Below the pieces are notes generated by a model that was given only the letters and a program-made list of their open reading frames with translations, did no database searches and was not told the DNA's origin. Made by a program: the position numbers and the translations under genes. A DNA stretch of 45,362 bases from a virus. Every line of letters starts with the position of its first letter. Position 1 is the first letter of the stretch. The stretch spans positions 1 through 45,362 of IMG/VR virus record IMGVR_UViG_3300044800_000145; one strand, given 5' to 3'. This document shows positions 16,167-24,491 of the stretch, piece after piece.

Positions 16167-16973
16167 TCAAACTCCCTGTTCGTCGAAGATCTCCCCGAGT
16201 TGGTCGCCAACCGTCCGGCTGGTATCGAGTTGTGCCGTAATGGAGACCGGGACGGCATTGCAGACCGTTCCGTCGTCCTTCTTGTACTTGATCACGATTC
16301 CCGCGTCGATGAAGCACTTGTAGAGCGTGATCCGGAGTTTCTTGTCATCCTCATCGATATTCGTGAGCCGCACCACACCCTTCGTCATCTTGTGCTTGCC
16401 GCCCGTTGTGAGCGTTTTGCTCGCGTACGGGGTGTAGGTGTAATTGGCGTGCACGATCTGCCCATCAAGGATTGTAGACCCCGTTGCTGGGCGTGCTAGA
16501 CATGTCCAGCCATCCTTATCAACCACAACGGTATAGTCAGAATTGAGCGTGTACGTGATGGCGTCCGTCACGTCCTTGACGGAGATTGATGCCACAATCG
16601 TACCGGCACCGTTTTTATGGGCGAGCCGGACAAGGTCGTTCTCCAAGGTCGAGAACGTGAATACCTCGCTGGTCACTGGCACCGGGGTTGTGGTGGTCGG
16701 GGTGTAGAGGTCGATGCCTCCCCGGAGCGTGTAGTATTTCGCAAGGTCTGGCTCGAGCCAGTCGAATGTGGCCTTCGCGCCCTGACCGGCAATACCGGTG
16801 ACAATAGTACCGGCATTATCGGAGTCCACCGTGTACTGTTTCAGGATCTCCTGAAATACAACGTTCTCCGCCGCGCCGTAGTCGACAATCGATCCGAGGG
16901 TAGCGCCGTACTCGATTTTCGCCGAACCGAACCGGACGGCATCCTCGTTTTGGGGAGTTGTTTGGATTACCAT
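16167..16973 (-). CDS. Major tail tube protein
   Basis: The 268-aa protein begins MVIQTTPQNEDAVRFGSAK and is beta-rich throughout. It includes a hydrophobic SITAQLDTSRTVGDQLGEIFDEQ C-terminal segment that fits tail tube proteins. It lies between the tail completion gene and the chaperones. The central Ig-like insertion (VPVTSEVFTFSTLENDLVRL ... LNSDYTVVVDKDGW) may protrude from the tube. The call rests on order and fold type rather than on a diagnostic motif. Confidence 0.8.
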   Translation of the reverse strand: MVIQTTPQNEDAVRFGSAKIEYGATLGSIVDYGAAENVVFQEILKQYTVDSDNAGTIVTGIAGQGAKATFDWLEPDLAKYYTLRGGIDLYTPTTTTPVPVTSEVFTFSTLENDLVRLAHKNGAGTIVASISVKDVTDAITYTLNSDYTVVVDKDGWTCLARPATGSTILDGQIVHANYTYTPYASKTLTTGGKHKMTKGVVRLTNIDEDDKKLRITLYKCFIDAGIVIKYKKDDGTVCNAVPVSITAQLDTSRTVGDQLGEIFDEQGV

Positions 16974-16987
16974 GATTTTATCTCACC

Positions 16988-17383
16988 TCATGTTGTTCTG
17001 TACTGGGCGACGAAATCCACCGGGATATGAAAGAAGTTCGTATCCGTCTCGAAATCATCAACCATGTTCTTATAGCGAATCTCAATTACCCGGACGCCGT
17101 CATACATCCCGGACTTCTGATGCAGGGCGTTCTTCACGGCCTGCGCCACGGCCTTGACACCTAGCGCCCCTCCATAGGTACTCGCCCAGCAGGAGACCTG
17201 GATGCGGGGCGTCTCCACCTGCAGGGTTGAGTGCGGCATCGGAGAATCAACTCCGTGATAGGTCAGCGCCGGGAGTTGGGTGCCTTCCGGCAGCATCATC
17301 GGAAAGATCCGATCTCCCACGAGCGCGATAAGTGAGGAATCCGCCAGCATGATCGCCACGAACGCCCCCTCGATGCTGCCCAT
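16988..17383 (-). CDS. Tail completion / tail terminator protein
   Basis: The 131-aa protein resembles the DUF3168 or gp17-like group: an N-terminal helix pair (AIMLADSSLIALVGDRIF), then PALTYHGVDS, a central strand-rich part, and IPVDFVAQYRTT at the end. These proteins cap the tail tube and join it to the head. The gene overlaps the gp10-like gene by one base and precedes the tube gene, the standard position. Confidence 0.82.
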   Translation of the reverse strand: MGSIEGAFVAIMLADSSLIALVGDRIFPMMLPEGTQLPALTYHGVDSPMPHSTLQVETPRIQVSCWASTYGGALGVKAVAQAVKNALHQKSGMYDGVRVIEIRYKNMVDDFETDTNFFHIPVDFVAQYRTT

Positions 17384-17871
17384 CAGACAAACCTCCCGAG
17401 TGCCGTTACCCGTCGGATGCTCGTCCGTAGGTCTGCCGCAATGGTATCCCGGACGGTGCCCTTTTCAGAATCGAATGCCGGACGCAGGTATGGGCGGGCG
17501 GGCATCGTCACACTCTTGACGGTATGCCATTCCCCATCTTCGGTCGTGAATACCAGGTATGGTTTGTTCTTCGCCTTGATCACTCCGCCGAACTCATGAA
17601 TTTTGGCGCCCGGGTGGTTCACGGTGACCGCCACGACCACACGGGTTGAGGTTTTCTCGGCCGTCTTCGTCCCGATAGAATCACGGAAATGCCCGGTACG
17701 CACCCGCAACCCGCCCCGACCGGATACGTTCTCCTTGGCGGCTTTCTCGAATACAAAGGCTCCCTGGGTGGCGGCATGCTCGAGGTCGTTTGAAATCTCG
17801 GACTCGAGCCGGGAGAGTTTCGCAACCAGACTTTGGATTCCGTCAATTTTCACGTGCACGCCGTCGGTCAT
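17383..17871 (-). CDS. HK97 gp10-like head-tail joining protein
   Basis: It has 162 aa from the ATG at 17871, directly after GGAGGTAGGT. The protein shows the HK97-gp10 pattern: a central EKAAKENV helix, LRVRTGHFRDSI, HPGAKIHEFGG and a MPARPYLRPAF motif near the C-terminus. These proteins connect the neck to the tail tube. It overlaps the tail completion gene by one base. Confidence 0.9.
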   Translation of the reverse strand: MTDGVHVKIDGIQSLVAKLSRLESEISNDLEHAATQGAFVFEKAAKENVSGRGGLRVRTGHFRDSIGTKTAEKTSTRVVVAVTVNHPGAKIHEFGGVIKAKNKPYLVFTTEDGEWHTVKSVTMPARPYLRPAFDSEKGTVRDTIAADLRTSIRRVTALGRFV

Positions 17872-17873
17872 AC

Positions 17874-18128
17874 CTACCTCCACAAGATGACTGTCACTGC
17901 CACGATAGAGATTGCCGTGCTGATAATGAAAGAGATGACAGCGGCGGTTTTTATTATGTTTTTTTCCGCACCGATCCGCTGGTTTTCCTTCGCATCGAGA
18001 TCATTGAGGCGTTTTTCGTGTTCATCCATGCATTTATTCCCGGTTTTCAATTCTTTCAGGATGTTCTGGACGGTTGTCCGAGTCTCAATAATCGCAACAA
18101 GATGATCTTCCGTGAATTCAACTGCCAT
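17874..18128 (-). CDS. XhlA-like coiled-coil membrane protein
   Basis: The 84-aa protein has an N-terminal charged helix and coiled coil (about residues 8-55) and a single C-terminal membrane span (AAVISFIISTAISIVAVTVILW). This matches haemolysin XhlA-type proteins, which assist holins in bacterial prophages. A lysis role in an S-layer archaeon is uncertain. It is odd for such a gene to sit inside the head-tail connector block. It overlaps the upstream gene by one base. Confidence 0.7.
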   Translation of the reverse strand: MAVEFTEDHLVAIIETRTTVQNILKELKTGNKCMDEHEKRLNDLDAKENQRIGAEKNIIKTAAVISFIISTAISIVAVTVILWR

Positions 18129-18676
18129 CAGGTCACCACCTCAAGGTCGGGTTCCCACTGATCCGGCACGCTCCCGAATGTGTACCGGGGGTTTGCCTTT
18201 AGGATTTTAAACGCCCCCGCGAGGCCCGTGACGGTCGAGACAATCTGATACGTACCCTCCGCGATGGTGACGGATCCGTCGAGTCTCACCCGCGGCAACG
18301 TGAAGATGTGTTCCCCACTGCTGGTGACGCGGGTGCTTCCCTTGGGGGAGTAGAACCTGCAGGGCACGGCCACCTGGTCATCCATCCAGTAGTATTCCGG
18401 CTGGTTGAATGAGTTCTTGAAGTCCGCCACGGCTGAGAGAGTGGCAGAGAAGGTCGTTGAAACGGCAATCGTTTCTCCGACCGTGAACGTCCCGGAAAGG
18501 TTTTTCACCACCAGATACCCCGTGAAGAGCTGGTCGATCACTGCGGTCTTATGAGAGGTTCCTCCCACAATGGTCTGCCCGACTACAGGGGTACCGGTTC
18601 CTCCGGTATAGGTGAACTTCTGCTTCACGTACCGGCGCTGGATCGTGCAGGTGTGGATAAGACCCGCGACCATCAT
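18128..18676 (-). CDS. Head closure / head-tail joining protein
   Basis: The 182-aa protein begins LIHTCTIQRRY, typical of SPP1 gp16 or HK97 stopper-like proteins that open with a strand carrying 'H..T..R'. A beta-rich middle carries an inserted TVGETIAVSTT segment. The end contains PCRFYSPKGSTRV and ANPRYTFG strands. GGAGGG is directly adjacent to the first of two ATGs, so initiation at 18673 is also possible. Order (connector, closure, gp10) supports the call. Confidence 0.7.
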   Translation of the reverse strand: MMVAGLIHTCTIQRRYVKQKFTYTGGTGTPVVGQTIVGGTSHKTAVIDQLFTGYLVVKNLSGTFTVGETIAVSTTFSATLSAVADFKNSFNQPEYYWMDDQVAVPCRFYSPKGSTRVTSSGEHIFTLPRVRLDGSVTIAEGTYQIVSTVTGLAGAFKILKANPRYTFGSVPDQWEPDLEVVT

Positions 18677-19074
18677 CCCTCCGAGAAGAATATGGTATCA
18701 TCCGACTGGTCAAGCTTAAAATCCTGAAGGACGGCATCACTCCGGGATACATCTTTTGCCTCCGCGACATCACTGACTTGGAAGTTCTCGATGATCTGCC
18801 GATACTGAATCGACCACGTGGTCTGGCCGGGATCCTGGGACGCGGAGAAGTCGCCCGTGGAGTAACTCTTGAGGCCGGCCTTCTCGTCTCCGCCCGCCCA
18901 GAGGTGGCAGATCATCAGGGCCTGGCACCACTCATAGAGGGTGGTACCGAGGCCGGGGTCGTCCTTATCGACAAGCGCCTTGGCGATCGTGCCGTATGCG
19001 GAGAGAGCTGTGGTTGCCTGCGCCGCCGTCATGTTCCGGTTCGCCGCGTTCACCAACGAGGAGTCGACCGCCAT
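18673..19074 (-). CDS. Head-tail connector (gp6-like) protein
   Basis: The 133-aa helical protein contains GLGTTLYEWCQALMICHLWAG and a following EKAGLKSYSTGDFSAS segment. This is the pattern of DUF4054/gp6-like adaptors that bind beneath the portal. Its position just upstream of the closure gene fits. The ATG follows GGGAGCATT at suitable spacing. No diagnostic catalytic residue is expected for this structural family. Confidence 0.75.
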   Translation of the reverse strand: MAVDSSLVNAANRNMTAAQATTALSAYGTIAKALVDKDDPGLGTTLYEWCQALMICHLWAGGDEKAGLKSYSTGDFSASQDPGQTTWSIQYRQIIENFQVSDVAEAKDVSRSDAVLQDFKLDQSDDTIFFSEG

Positions 19075-19083
19075 AATGCTCCC

Positions 19084-19230
19084 TCACGCGCCTTTCTTGA
19101 CGATCACATACTTGGTCTTGCCGTTCTCAACGGTGGAGAATGCCGCGAGTAGTTTTGTATCATCTACGGTCTCGACCGCGGTGTGGAAGGTCGCATAGTC
19201 AAGGTAGATGTCGCAGAGTGCGTTTGTCAT
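19084..19230 (-). CDS. Small structural-module protein (48 aa)
   Basis: The ORF starts at the ATG at 19230 behind GGGGGTTC. It encodes MTNALCDIYLDYATFHTAV followed by a basic C-terminus (KYVIVKKGA). It fills the gap between the PKD protein and the connector gene in the same direction, with normal codon use. The family is unknown. It could be a small connector or a decoration peptide. Confidence 0.65.
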   Translation of the reverse strand: MTNALCDIYLDYATFHTAVETVDDTKLLAAFSTVENGKTKYVIVKKGA

Positions 19231-19231
19231 G

Positions 19232-19885
19232 TCAGAACCCCCATAGGAAATCCAGCCATCCTTTTTTCACCCAGATGTAATGACTGGATGATGGAGAGGT
19301 GTTCGTGCCATTTCCGTTGCCGATAATCAAACTGACCATCTTATACCCGCCGTAATTGCAGGTCATTGAGATATTCTTCGTTGTCACGTTTGTTGACAGG
19401 CAATCTCCATACCAGTCCCATGTCGAGACCGGTACCGGGCTGGTATCATTGCAGTACACGGTGAATGGTCGCGTGCCGTTCAGGTTTGTTGACCCGCTGG
19501 GTTGCGAACAGGTAAACGAAGGCGGAACAAGATACGTCACATTCTCATAGGCAACGACGGATGTGTTCGTTCCACTTGAATATTTGACAATCAAGTAAGG
19601 GGTGAAGTTCCCCGCTAGGGAGTATGTATACGCATATGGAGTCACCAACGATGTCCCGTTATACCAGATGGTATTGTTCCCAGTGCCTTGCAAGCTCAAA
19701 TTGTATGCCGTGATACTCGCCGCAACAGTTGAGGTGTTGGTGAACAAGACCGTCTGCGAGACTTGCCCCAACAATCCTGTTCGATTAACCGTGAACGACG
19801 CATTGGGTAGTTCAGCTGCGAGCGCTGCCGGTATGAGAAACCCGACGAGGAGAACCAAGATCAGAACACTATTCATAAGTTTCAT
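19232..19885 (-). CDS. Secreted PKD-like surface protein
   Basis: The 217-aa protein has a signal peptide (MKLMNSVLILVLLVGFLIP, cleavage probably near AALA). Ig/PKD-like strands follow (NASFTVNRTGLLGQVSQTV) with many Asn-X-Ser/Thr sites. A second PKD-like segment contains WDWYGDC and GYKMVSLIIGN. The end is KKGWLDFLWGF without a clear anchor. Four cysteines could form disulfides outside the cell. It lies between capsid-associated and connector genes, so it may decorate virions or modify the host surface; this is undetermined. Confidence 0.78.
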   Translation of the reverse strand: MKLMNSVLILVLLVGFLIPAALAAELPNASFTVNRTGLLGQVSQTVLFTNTSTVAASITAYNLSLQGTGNNTIWYNGTSLVTPYAYTYSLAGNFTPYLIVKYSSGTNTSVVAYENVTYLVPPSFTCSQPSGSTNLNGTRPFTVYCNDTSPVPVSTWDWYGDCLSTNVTTKNISMTCNYGGYKMVSLIIGNGNGTNTSPSSSHYIWVKKGWLDFLWGF

Positions 19886-19897
19886 GATCCGCCTCCC

Positions 19898-20527
19898 TTA
19901 ACTCGTCAGTCTTGCGTAGGTCAGAAGAACCTCGACCATCCGTGCGTTTGTCGTGAGGGTGTCACTGCCATCGGCAGCCTTCCGGTACAACTGAATGACC
20001 GTCCACTTGTCAGCGACCGGCGTTCCTGCCAACGTGATTGCACCTGTTGCAGCGGATACTTGAAGGTCTGCCGTTGCGACAAGGGTATCGGTAACTTCAA
20101 CTGCAGATCCGAAGGCACTATCAAGAGCGACACTGTCGCCAATACAGACGCCTTGAATGCCCCAGATGGCGTCTCCCGCGCCAGATGCAGCGCCCCACTT
20201 CACCTTAGCGGTGATCGTCCCGCCGTCATAGTCATGCGGCATTGAGAACTGCCACTGGCAGTATTTTTGAGTGCTCGGATCGAAGTCAAGGTACTGATAA
20301 TTGATTTTGTTCGTGCTGGTCTCTGCGGGCGATGCTTCGGTCGCGCCGAGAGTTGCCGTAGGGAGTGCACCACCAGCACCGAGCCGGATAGTTGCATATC
20401 CCCCCGGGAAACCCGCTGATAATGCCGCAAGCTCCGTTTCGATGAGTTTGAGTTCGTCGGCAAGTTTTCGAAGCAGTGAACCCACCTGTTCGCGGAGTTG
20501 CTTTGCTGTTTTCGCTGTATAAGCCAT
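19898..20527 (-). CDS. Capsid-associated beta-sandwich protein
   Basis: The 209-aa protein has an N-terminal coiled helix (QLREQVGSLLRKLADELK) and a C-terminal beta-sandwich with KYCQWQFSMPHDYDGGTI and WTVIQLYRKAADGSDTL. This resembles phage head-fibre or structural domains and the C-terminal part of the protein at 12458-13426. The ATG is preceded by an excellent GGAGGTTTACAAA. It is the next gene after the capsid protein, so it is probably abundant. Confidence 0.68.
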   Translation of the reverse strand: MAYTAKTAKQLREQVGSLLRKLADELKLIETELAALSAGFPGGYATIRLGAGGALPTATLGATEASPAETSTNKINYQYLDFDPSTQKYCQWQFSMPHDYDGGTITAKVKWGAASGAGDAIWGIQGVCIGDSVALDSAFGSAVEVTDTLVATADLQVSAATGAITLAGTPVADKWTVIQLYRKAADGSDTLTTNARMVEVLLTYARLTS

Positions 20528-20564
20528 TTTGTAAACCTCCTGATTTTTTCGTACTGGAGTTAGT

Positions 20565-20580
20565 CCCTCGAAAAAGAGGG
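20565..20580 (-). terminator. Hairpin after the capsid gene
   Basis: An inverted repeat CCCTC/GAGGG with a T/A-rich six-base loop lies between the capsid gene stop and the next ribosome binding site. It may attenuate transcription or stabilise the capsid mRNA 3' end. No long T tract follows, so strength is uncertain. Confidence 0.4.
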
Positions 20581-20584
20581 GTGA

Positions 20585-21535
20585 TCAGAACCCGTTATCG
20601 TAGAGATACCCGTAGGCATCCTTGACGATAACGATTTCGTCAAACCAGAGCTGGATCACCGTATCATGGGTGTCATTCTCGAAGTACTGGTGCGTGTTGA
20701 GACCGAAGTTCGGTACTGATTTTGAGGTGACTTGTCCATTCACGACGGTATCATAGATGACGTTAGGGGTACTGAACTGGGAATCGTTGTTGTAGAACAT
20801 CGCCGCTGCCGGGTGATAACGATCAAGTCCGAAGATATCCCCGTGCGTAATACCTGAGAACATCCCATGTAGGATGGGTTTGCCCTCAATCGGGATTACC
20901 ATAGTATCTTGGAGTGGGGCATTGATCGCCGCATTCCGGTATTCCGGAATCTCTGATGCAATCAGATAGCCCTCCATCTCTCCGAAGTTGACGAGTTCCA
21001 TGAATGCATCTGTGAGACGGTAGGGATACCCTTCGCGCTTGAAGGCATTCTTGAATACCTGTGCATCTCGAATTGGTGTTGCAGTAGCTGCACTCCATGC
21101 GGCTGTTGGTGCAATACCGGCATCTGTGCCGCCTGCCCGGAGTGTGGTATAGATCTGGCTGTTGAGATATTCAGCAAGCCAATACCCTGCGTTTTGGTAG
21201 CCGTCCATAATCATATCGCGACCCGCTGGGAGCTTGATGGCGTCCTTATCGAGCCGGATAGCGAGCCCTTCGGTCCTTGTGAGAGCTACCGTCTTGGTGA
21301 TCTTACTGAACTGAACCTCCGGGAATTTGCTCGAAGGAGTCATCAGCCGTGGAGTCTGCTTCTTGGTATCAGCAGATCGACTGTCTTTCTTCGCATAAGG
21401 AACCGGTTGGCCTTGGGAATCCACGAATGGGATCAGTTCCAGAAACTTCAGATCGGGTTCCATGACTCGGAGGATTTCCGAGAGAATAACGGGTTGCTGA
21501 AGGAACCGGTCATTTATACCTGACATTTGTACCAT
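20585..21535 (-). CDS. Major capsid protein (HK97-fold candidate)
   Basis: The 316-aa protein lies after the protease/scaffold and decoration-like genes, the typical place. It begins with a flexible region, then VMEPDLKFLELIPFV and PEVQFSKITKTVALTRTEG, an E-loop-like strand pair. A helix with AGYWLAEYLNSQIYTTLRAGG resembles the spine helix. VIYDTVVNGQVTSKSVP and LWFDEIVIVKDAYGYLYDNGF form the C-terminal P-domain strands. An exceptional ribosome binding site (TAAGGAGGGAAG) suits high expression. The fold is inferred, not directly visible. Confidence 0.83.
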   Translation of the reverse strand: MVQMSGINDRFLQQPVILSEILRVMEPDLKFLELIPFVDSQGQPVPYAKKDSRSADTKKQTPRLMTPSSKFPEVQFSKITKTVALTRTEGLAIRLDKDAIKLPAGRDMIMDGYQNAGYWLAEYLNSQIYTTLRAGGTDAGIAPTAAWSAATATPIRDAQVFKNAFKREGYPYRLTDAFMELVNFGEMEGYLIASEIPEYRNAAINAPLQDTMVIPIEGKPILHGMFSGITHGDIFGLDRYHPAAAMFYNNDSQFSTPNVIYDTVVNGQVTSKSVPNFGLNTHQYFENDTHDTVIQLWFDEIVIVKDAYGYLYDNGF

Positions 21536-21548
21536 GTTTCTTCCCTCC

Positions 21549-22160
21549 TTAAGCCTGGATTACTACGGTCCCAGCCGTGAATCCTACGAGAATGCTCACT
21601 GTGGCAGATGATGCCGGCACATAATGGAATGAGACGATGCCCGCCCCACCTGTGGACACATCAGCACAGGACAGTGATACAACCCCGCCGGTGAGGGCAA
21701 CGGTCGCGGATGCATCGATCTCAAGAGTCGCGGCAACACCCGGCACAACAGCAGCAGTGGCGCCATTCACCATAACTGCCTTCGCTACGCCGGTAAGACC
21801 ATACCATGCGACAGTTGCCACACGGTAATAGCCGCCCGCGAGCATGGTATCCCAATCGGTCTGGCTGGATGTCGGTTCGGCGTTCCACTTGGGCTCGGTA
21901 ATGATCTGTCCGATGATTAGTGTGCCACTCGTGATCGCCTTTGCCACCGGATTGCCCTTGGTTGCATCGTAGGTGTTACCGTCGTCAACATCCATCACAA
22001 CCCAGTCATCTTTTGCGAGTGGTGATACTGGGATTACACCGGAGTCATAATATCCGTCGGCTCCGTGGACCTTTGCGTAGTAAGTGAGATTGCCCTCCCG
22101 AAGGATTGCCGGAAGTGGAATCCCGCCACCCGTATATTGTGCAATAGTTGAAACTGCCAT
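21549..22160 (-). CDS. Head decoration-like protein
   Basis: The 203-aa beta-rich protein begins MAVSTIAQYTGGGIPLPA and contains AVMVNGATAAVVPGVAATLEI and a C-terminal STVSILVGFTAGTVVIQA. Small valine/alanine/glycine-rich beta proteins placed immediately before the capsid gene are commonly head decoration proteins (for example lambda gpD-like or DUF2190). It is immediately downstream of the protease/scaffold gene. No catalytic motif is visible. Confidence 0.65.
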   Translation of the reverse strand: MAVSTIAQYTGGGIPLPAILREGNLTYYAKVHGADGYYDSGVIPVSPLAKDDWVVMDVDDGNTYDATKGNPVAKAITSGTLIIGQIITEPKWNAEPTSSQTDWDTMLAGGYYRVATVAWYGLTGVAKAVMVNGATAAVVPGVAATLEIDASATVALTGGVVSLSCADVSTGGAGIVSFHYVPASSATVSILVGFTAGTVVIQA

Positions 22161-22166
22161 TTTTGA

Positions 22167-24233
22167 TTACCTCTTTATCCTACCGGTTGATGCCCGGAGT
22201 TCGCGCACGGTTGCGAGCGTTTCCATTTCCTTGTCCTCCCCACCGGGACCTTGGGCGTGGGTGGTGCCCTCCGCACCGAGTGCCGGGGCTTTCTTCCACG
22301 ATGCGACCTTGGCCGCGAATCCCAGGGGGTCATCCACGCTCATCTTCTGGAGTTTCGCCTTATCTGCGGGGTCTTTGACCTCCCCGGGCGGGATTACGGT
22401 TTTCTCCAAGTTCTGCCAATCGGCATCGAACTTGTCTTTCTGTGCCTTTACTTTCGCGTCCTCAACAACTTTGAGTGCCGCCTTTGCGTCCTCAAGTTCC
22501 TTGTTGAGTTTCACGACTTGATCCGTCAGTTCCTTGACCTTCGGATCTTCAATGGGTGGTTTGTCCATGTTGTTCTCCTTCTGTGTCTGATTTCCTGACT
22601 GTACAACGTATGCCGGATCAACCGGTACCGGCTGATCGAACGTAATCGTCCCATCACTCGCAACCGTATAAGGCGTCGAGTAATATTGCTCGGTATCCGG
22701 ATTCTGCCATACGACTTGGTCCGGTAACGTCATCACAACATACACCCGTCGAGGTGTCCCATCGGGATACCGCAGTCCGACGGTATCTGACAAGGATTCG
22801 CGGATGTTTGCGATCTGATCTTCCATCGACTGATCGGATGGGATCACTTGCCCGCCGGTTAGGTTAACAGACTGCGTCTTTGCAGCTGCCTTGAATTTCG
22901 CCATGTGGGCATCGAGGTGCGCCTTAACCGCAGTCTGGTCGATTCCCTGCGTCTGTGTGAGCCGGGCGAGGGAATTGGCGACGCCGTTGTGGTTCACGTC
23001 ACCGTTGACTTCATGATGTGGGAGACTCAATCCGGTGAAATTCCCTGATCCGTCATCCCAAGCGAACCGGGTCCGGATTTCAGGGAATTTCATTCCCCCA
23101 AAATCCGTAAGGGTGGGTTTCGACCACGTAGTCTTTGACGAGATCCCGTATCCTTTCGGATTCGGCGGGACCGATCCCGAGGCGGCGTTCATCTTCGGTT
23201 CTGCGGGTGGTGCGGGTTCCTCCCCCCCTGCTAGGATGTCCTCAAAGAATTTCTTGAAGGCATCCATCGCAGCCCTCAGTTTGCTCTCGTTCTTTGTGGA
23301 GATCACTTTTCCAATGTTTAGTTGTGCATTTTCATCTGTCACATTTTCCGTCTCCTGCTTGTTCAGAATTACCGACATCCGGTCAACCGGCTGGTCAACG
23401 GGCGTCTCCTCGAAATCCAATACGTGACTCGGTCTCACAACCCCATACAGGGACTCCCCATCATCGGGGCAGATGAAGGCCGAACTGTGCGAGAGTTTTC
23501 CCTCCTCGATGAGCTGCAGGGATTTTGGGAGGGCATCTAGGGAACGGTTCAGGGTACCCACGCTGATTTTACCCTCATCGTAGAGCCGGAATGCGGTGTC
23601 ATCTGTGTAGTTCTTCCTCACCATGAGCCGCGCCCGTCCGACCGTCTCGAGTGCCGCATCACTGAGCTCGCCCGTAATCGCGCCATCAATACGGGTGAGT
23701 TCTGCTTCGGGGTCTTGATCGAACTTCAACGGATCGGCGTGAATCTTGCTGAAGATAATCGGGATGCTGTTCCAGTCATCTACGGTCGGCACGAACGGTC
23801 CTTTCCCGAAGAAGAGGTGCCCCACCTTCCGATCGAGACCCTGAAGGATTGCATCGTGCCCCTCCACTTTGTTCAACCGGCAGGTCGGGCAGTAGTGTAC
23901 CTGTGTATACCCGGGTATGTCCTGTGAGAGATCCCAGAGGGTGCGTTGGAACCGGTCGTAGGGATCGGCTTGCATCTTCTGGGTCTTTACGGCAGCCGTT
24001 GCCGGCTCAAAAGAGATTACTTTGTGCTCGGGGTGCTTCTTCAGCCACGCCCTTGCCTCTTCCGCGGTGAACTTGGTCTTATCGAATCGAATGGCCTGGA
24101 CCTCGGACTTCCCGGTGTCCGTGATGCCCCAGATAACGTCAATGCCCGTCCCGAACTTGTCTTTCCCGTACCGTTTCTTTGGGTACTTGTCCGGGTTGTT
24201 GATCCTTGCAGAGTGGTATCCGGGGTAAGGCAT
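22167..24233 (-). CDS. Prohead protease-scaffold fusion
   Basis: It has 688 aa from the ATG at 24233; the frame extends to a TTG at 24269 without a binding site. The N-terminus (YHSARI ... FTAEEARAWLKKH) matches a segment common in phage prohead protease (XkdF-like) proteins. The next part resembles a protease core (GKISVGTLNRSLDALPK). A second module around LPHHEVNGDVNHNGVANSLARL recurs in head maturation proteins. The C-terminal coiled coil (KELTDQVVKLNKELEDAK) is scaffold-like. The catalytic residues are not certain from sequence alone. It lies just before decoration and capsid genes. Confidence 0.72.
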   Translation of the reverse strand: MPYPGYHSARINNPDKYPKKRYGKDKFGTGIDVIWGITDTGKSEVQAIRFDKTKFTAEEARAWLKKHPEHKVISFEPATAAVKTQKMQADPYDRFQRTLWDLSQDIPGYTQVHYCPTCRLNKVEGHDAILQGLDRKVGHLFFGKGPFVPTVDDWNSIPIIFSKIHADPLKFDQDPEAELTRIDGAITGELSDAALETVGRARLMVRKNYTDDTAFRLYDEGKISVGTLNRSLDALPKSLQLIEEGKLSHSSAFICPDDGESLYGVVRPSHVLDFEETPVDQPVDRMSVILNKQETENVTDENAQLNIGKVISTKNESKLRAAMDAFKKFFEDILAGGEEPAPPAEPKMNAASGSVPPNPKGYGISSKTTWSKPTLTDFGGMKFPEIRTRFAWDDGSGNFTGLSLPHHEVNGDVNHNGVANSLARLTQTQGIDQTAVKAHLDAHMAKFKAAAKTQSVNLTGGQVIPSDQSMEDQIANIRESLSDTVGLRYPDGTPRRVYVVMTLPDQVVWQNPDTEQYYSTPYTVASDGTITFDQPVPVDPAYVVQSGNQTQKENNMDKPPIEDPKVKELTDQVVKLNKELEDAKAALKVVEDAKVKAQKDKFDADWQNLEKTVIPPGEVKDPADKAKLQKMSVDDPLGFAAKVASWKKAPALGAEGTTHAQGPGGEDKEMETLATVRELRASTGRIKR

Positions 24234-24321
24234 ATAGATATATGGAGTTCTTTGGTTATTTAGCTGCAATCAGCGTCCGTTTCCATAATTTCATATACAT
24301 CATATATGCCATATATGGATC
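24234..24321. promoter_or_regulatory. Divergent AT-rich promoter region of the plus-strand cassette
   Basis: This stretch separates the minus-strand protease gene from the plus-strand cassette. It contains repeated ATATA elements (CATATAGATATATGG near 24231, TTCATATACATCATATATGCCATATATGG near 24290-24319), which are archaeal TATA-box-like in a GC-rich genome. The last element lies just before the first plus-strand ATG, suggesting a short or absent leader. Confidence 0.6.
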
Positions 24322-24477
24322 ATGCCTGCGAGAAAGGCGAGAATGGAGAAACAGATCTGGCTCATCATCCATGAGGGTGAAATTAGGGATGATATCTACA
24401 CGCTTGAGGAGGCTGCAGACCACATGGCCGGGGAAGGTGATCGAGTAATTCCTTATACCATCAGGATTCAAAATTAG
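24322..24477 (+). CDS. Cassette gene 1, hypothetical 51-aa protein
   Basis: The ORF starts at the ATG at 24322 (MPARKAR...) or at an in-frame ATG at 24343 (MEKQIWLIIHEGEIRDD). The second start gives a compact strand-helix protein with TLEEAADHMAG, a helix-turn-like segment. It is the first gene of a plus-strand trio embedded in minus-strand late genes. The family is unrecognised. The start is unclear because no strong ribosome binding site is present, as expected if the mRNA is nearly leaderless. Confidence 0.6.
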   Translation: MPARKARMEKQIWLIIHEGEIRDDIYTLEEAADHMAGEGDRVIPYTIRIQN

Positions 24478-24491
24478 ATTCGAGGCAAAGC

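Noticed and set aside
15751-16317. Longer 188-aa version of the upstream tail chaperone
   Set aside because: The first 52 codons overlap the tail tube gene and have out-of-frame composition; the ATG at 16161 behind GAGGTTC is the better start.
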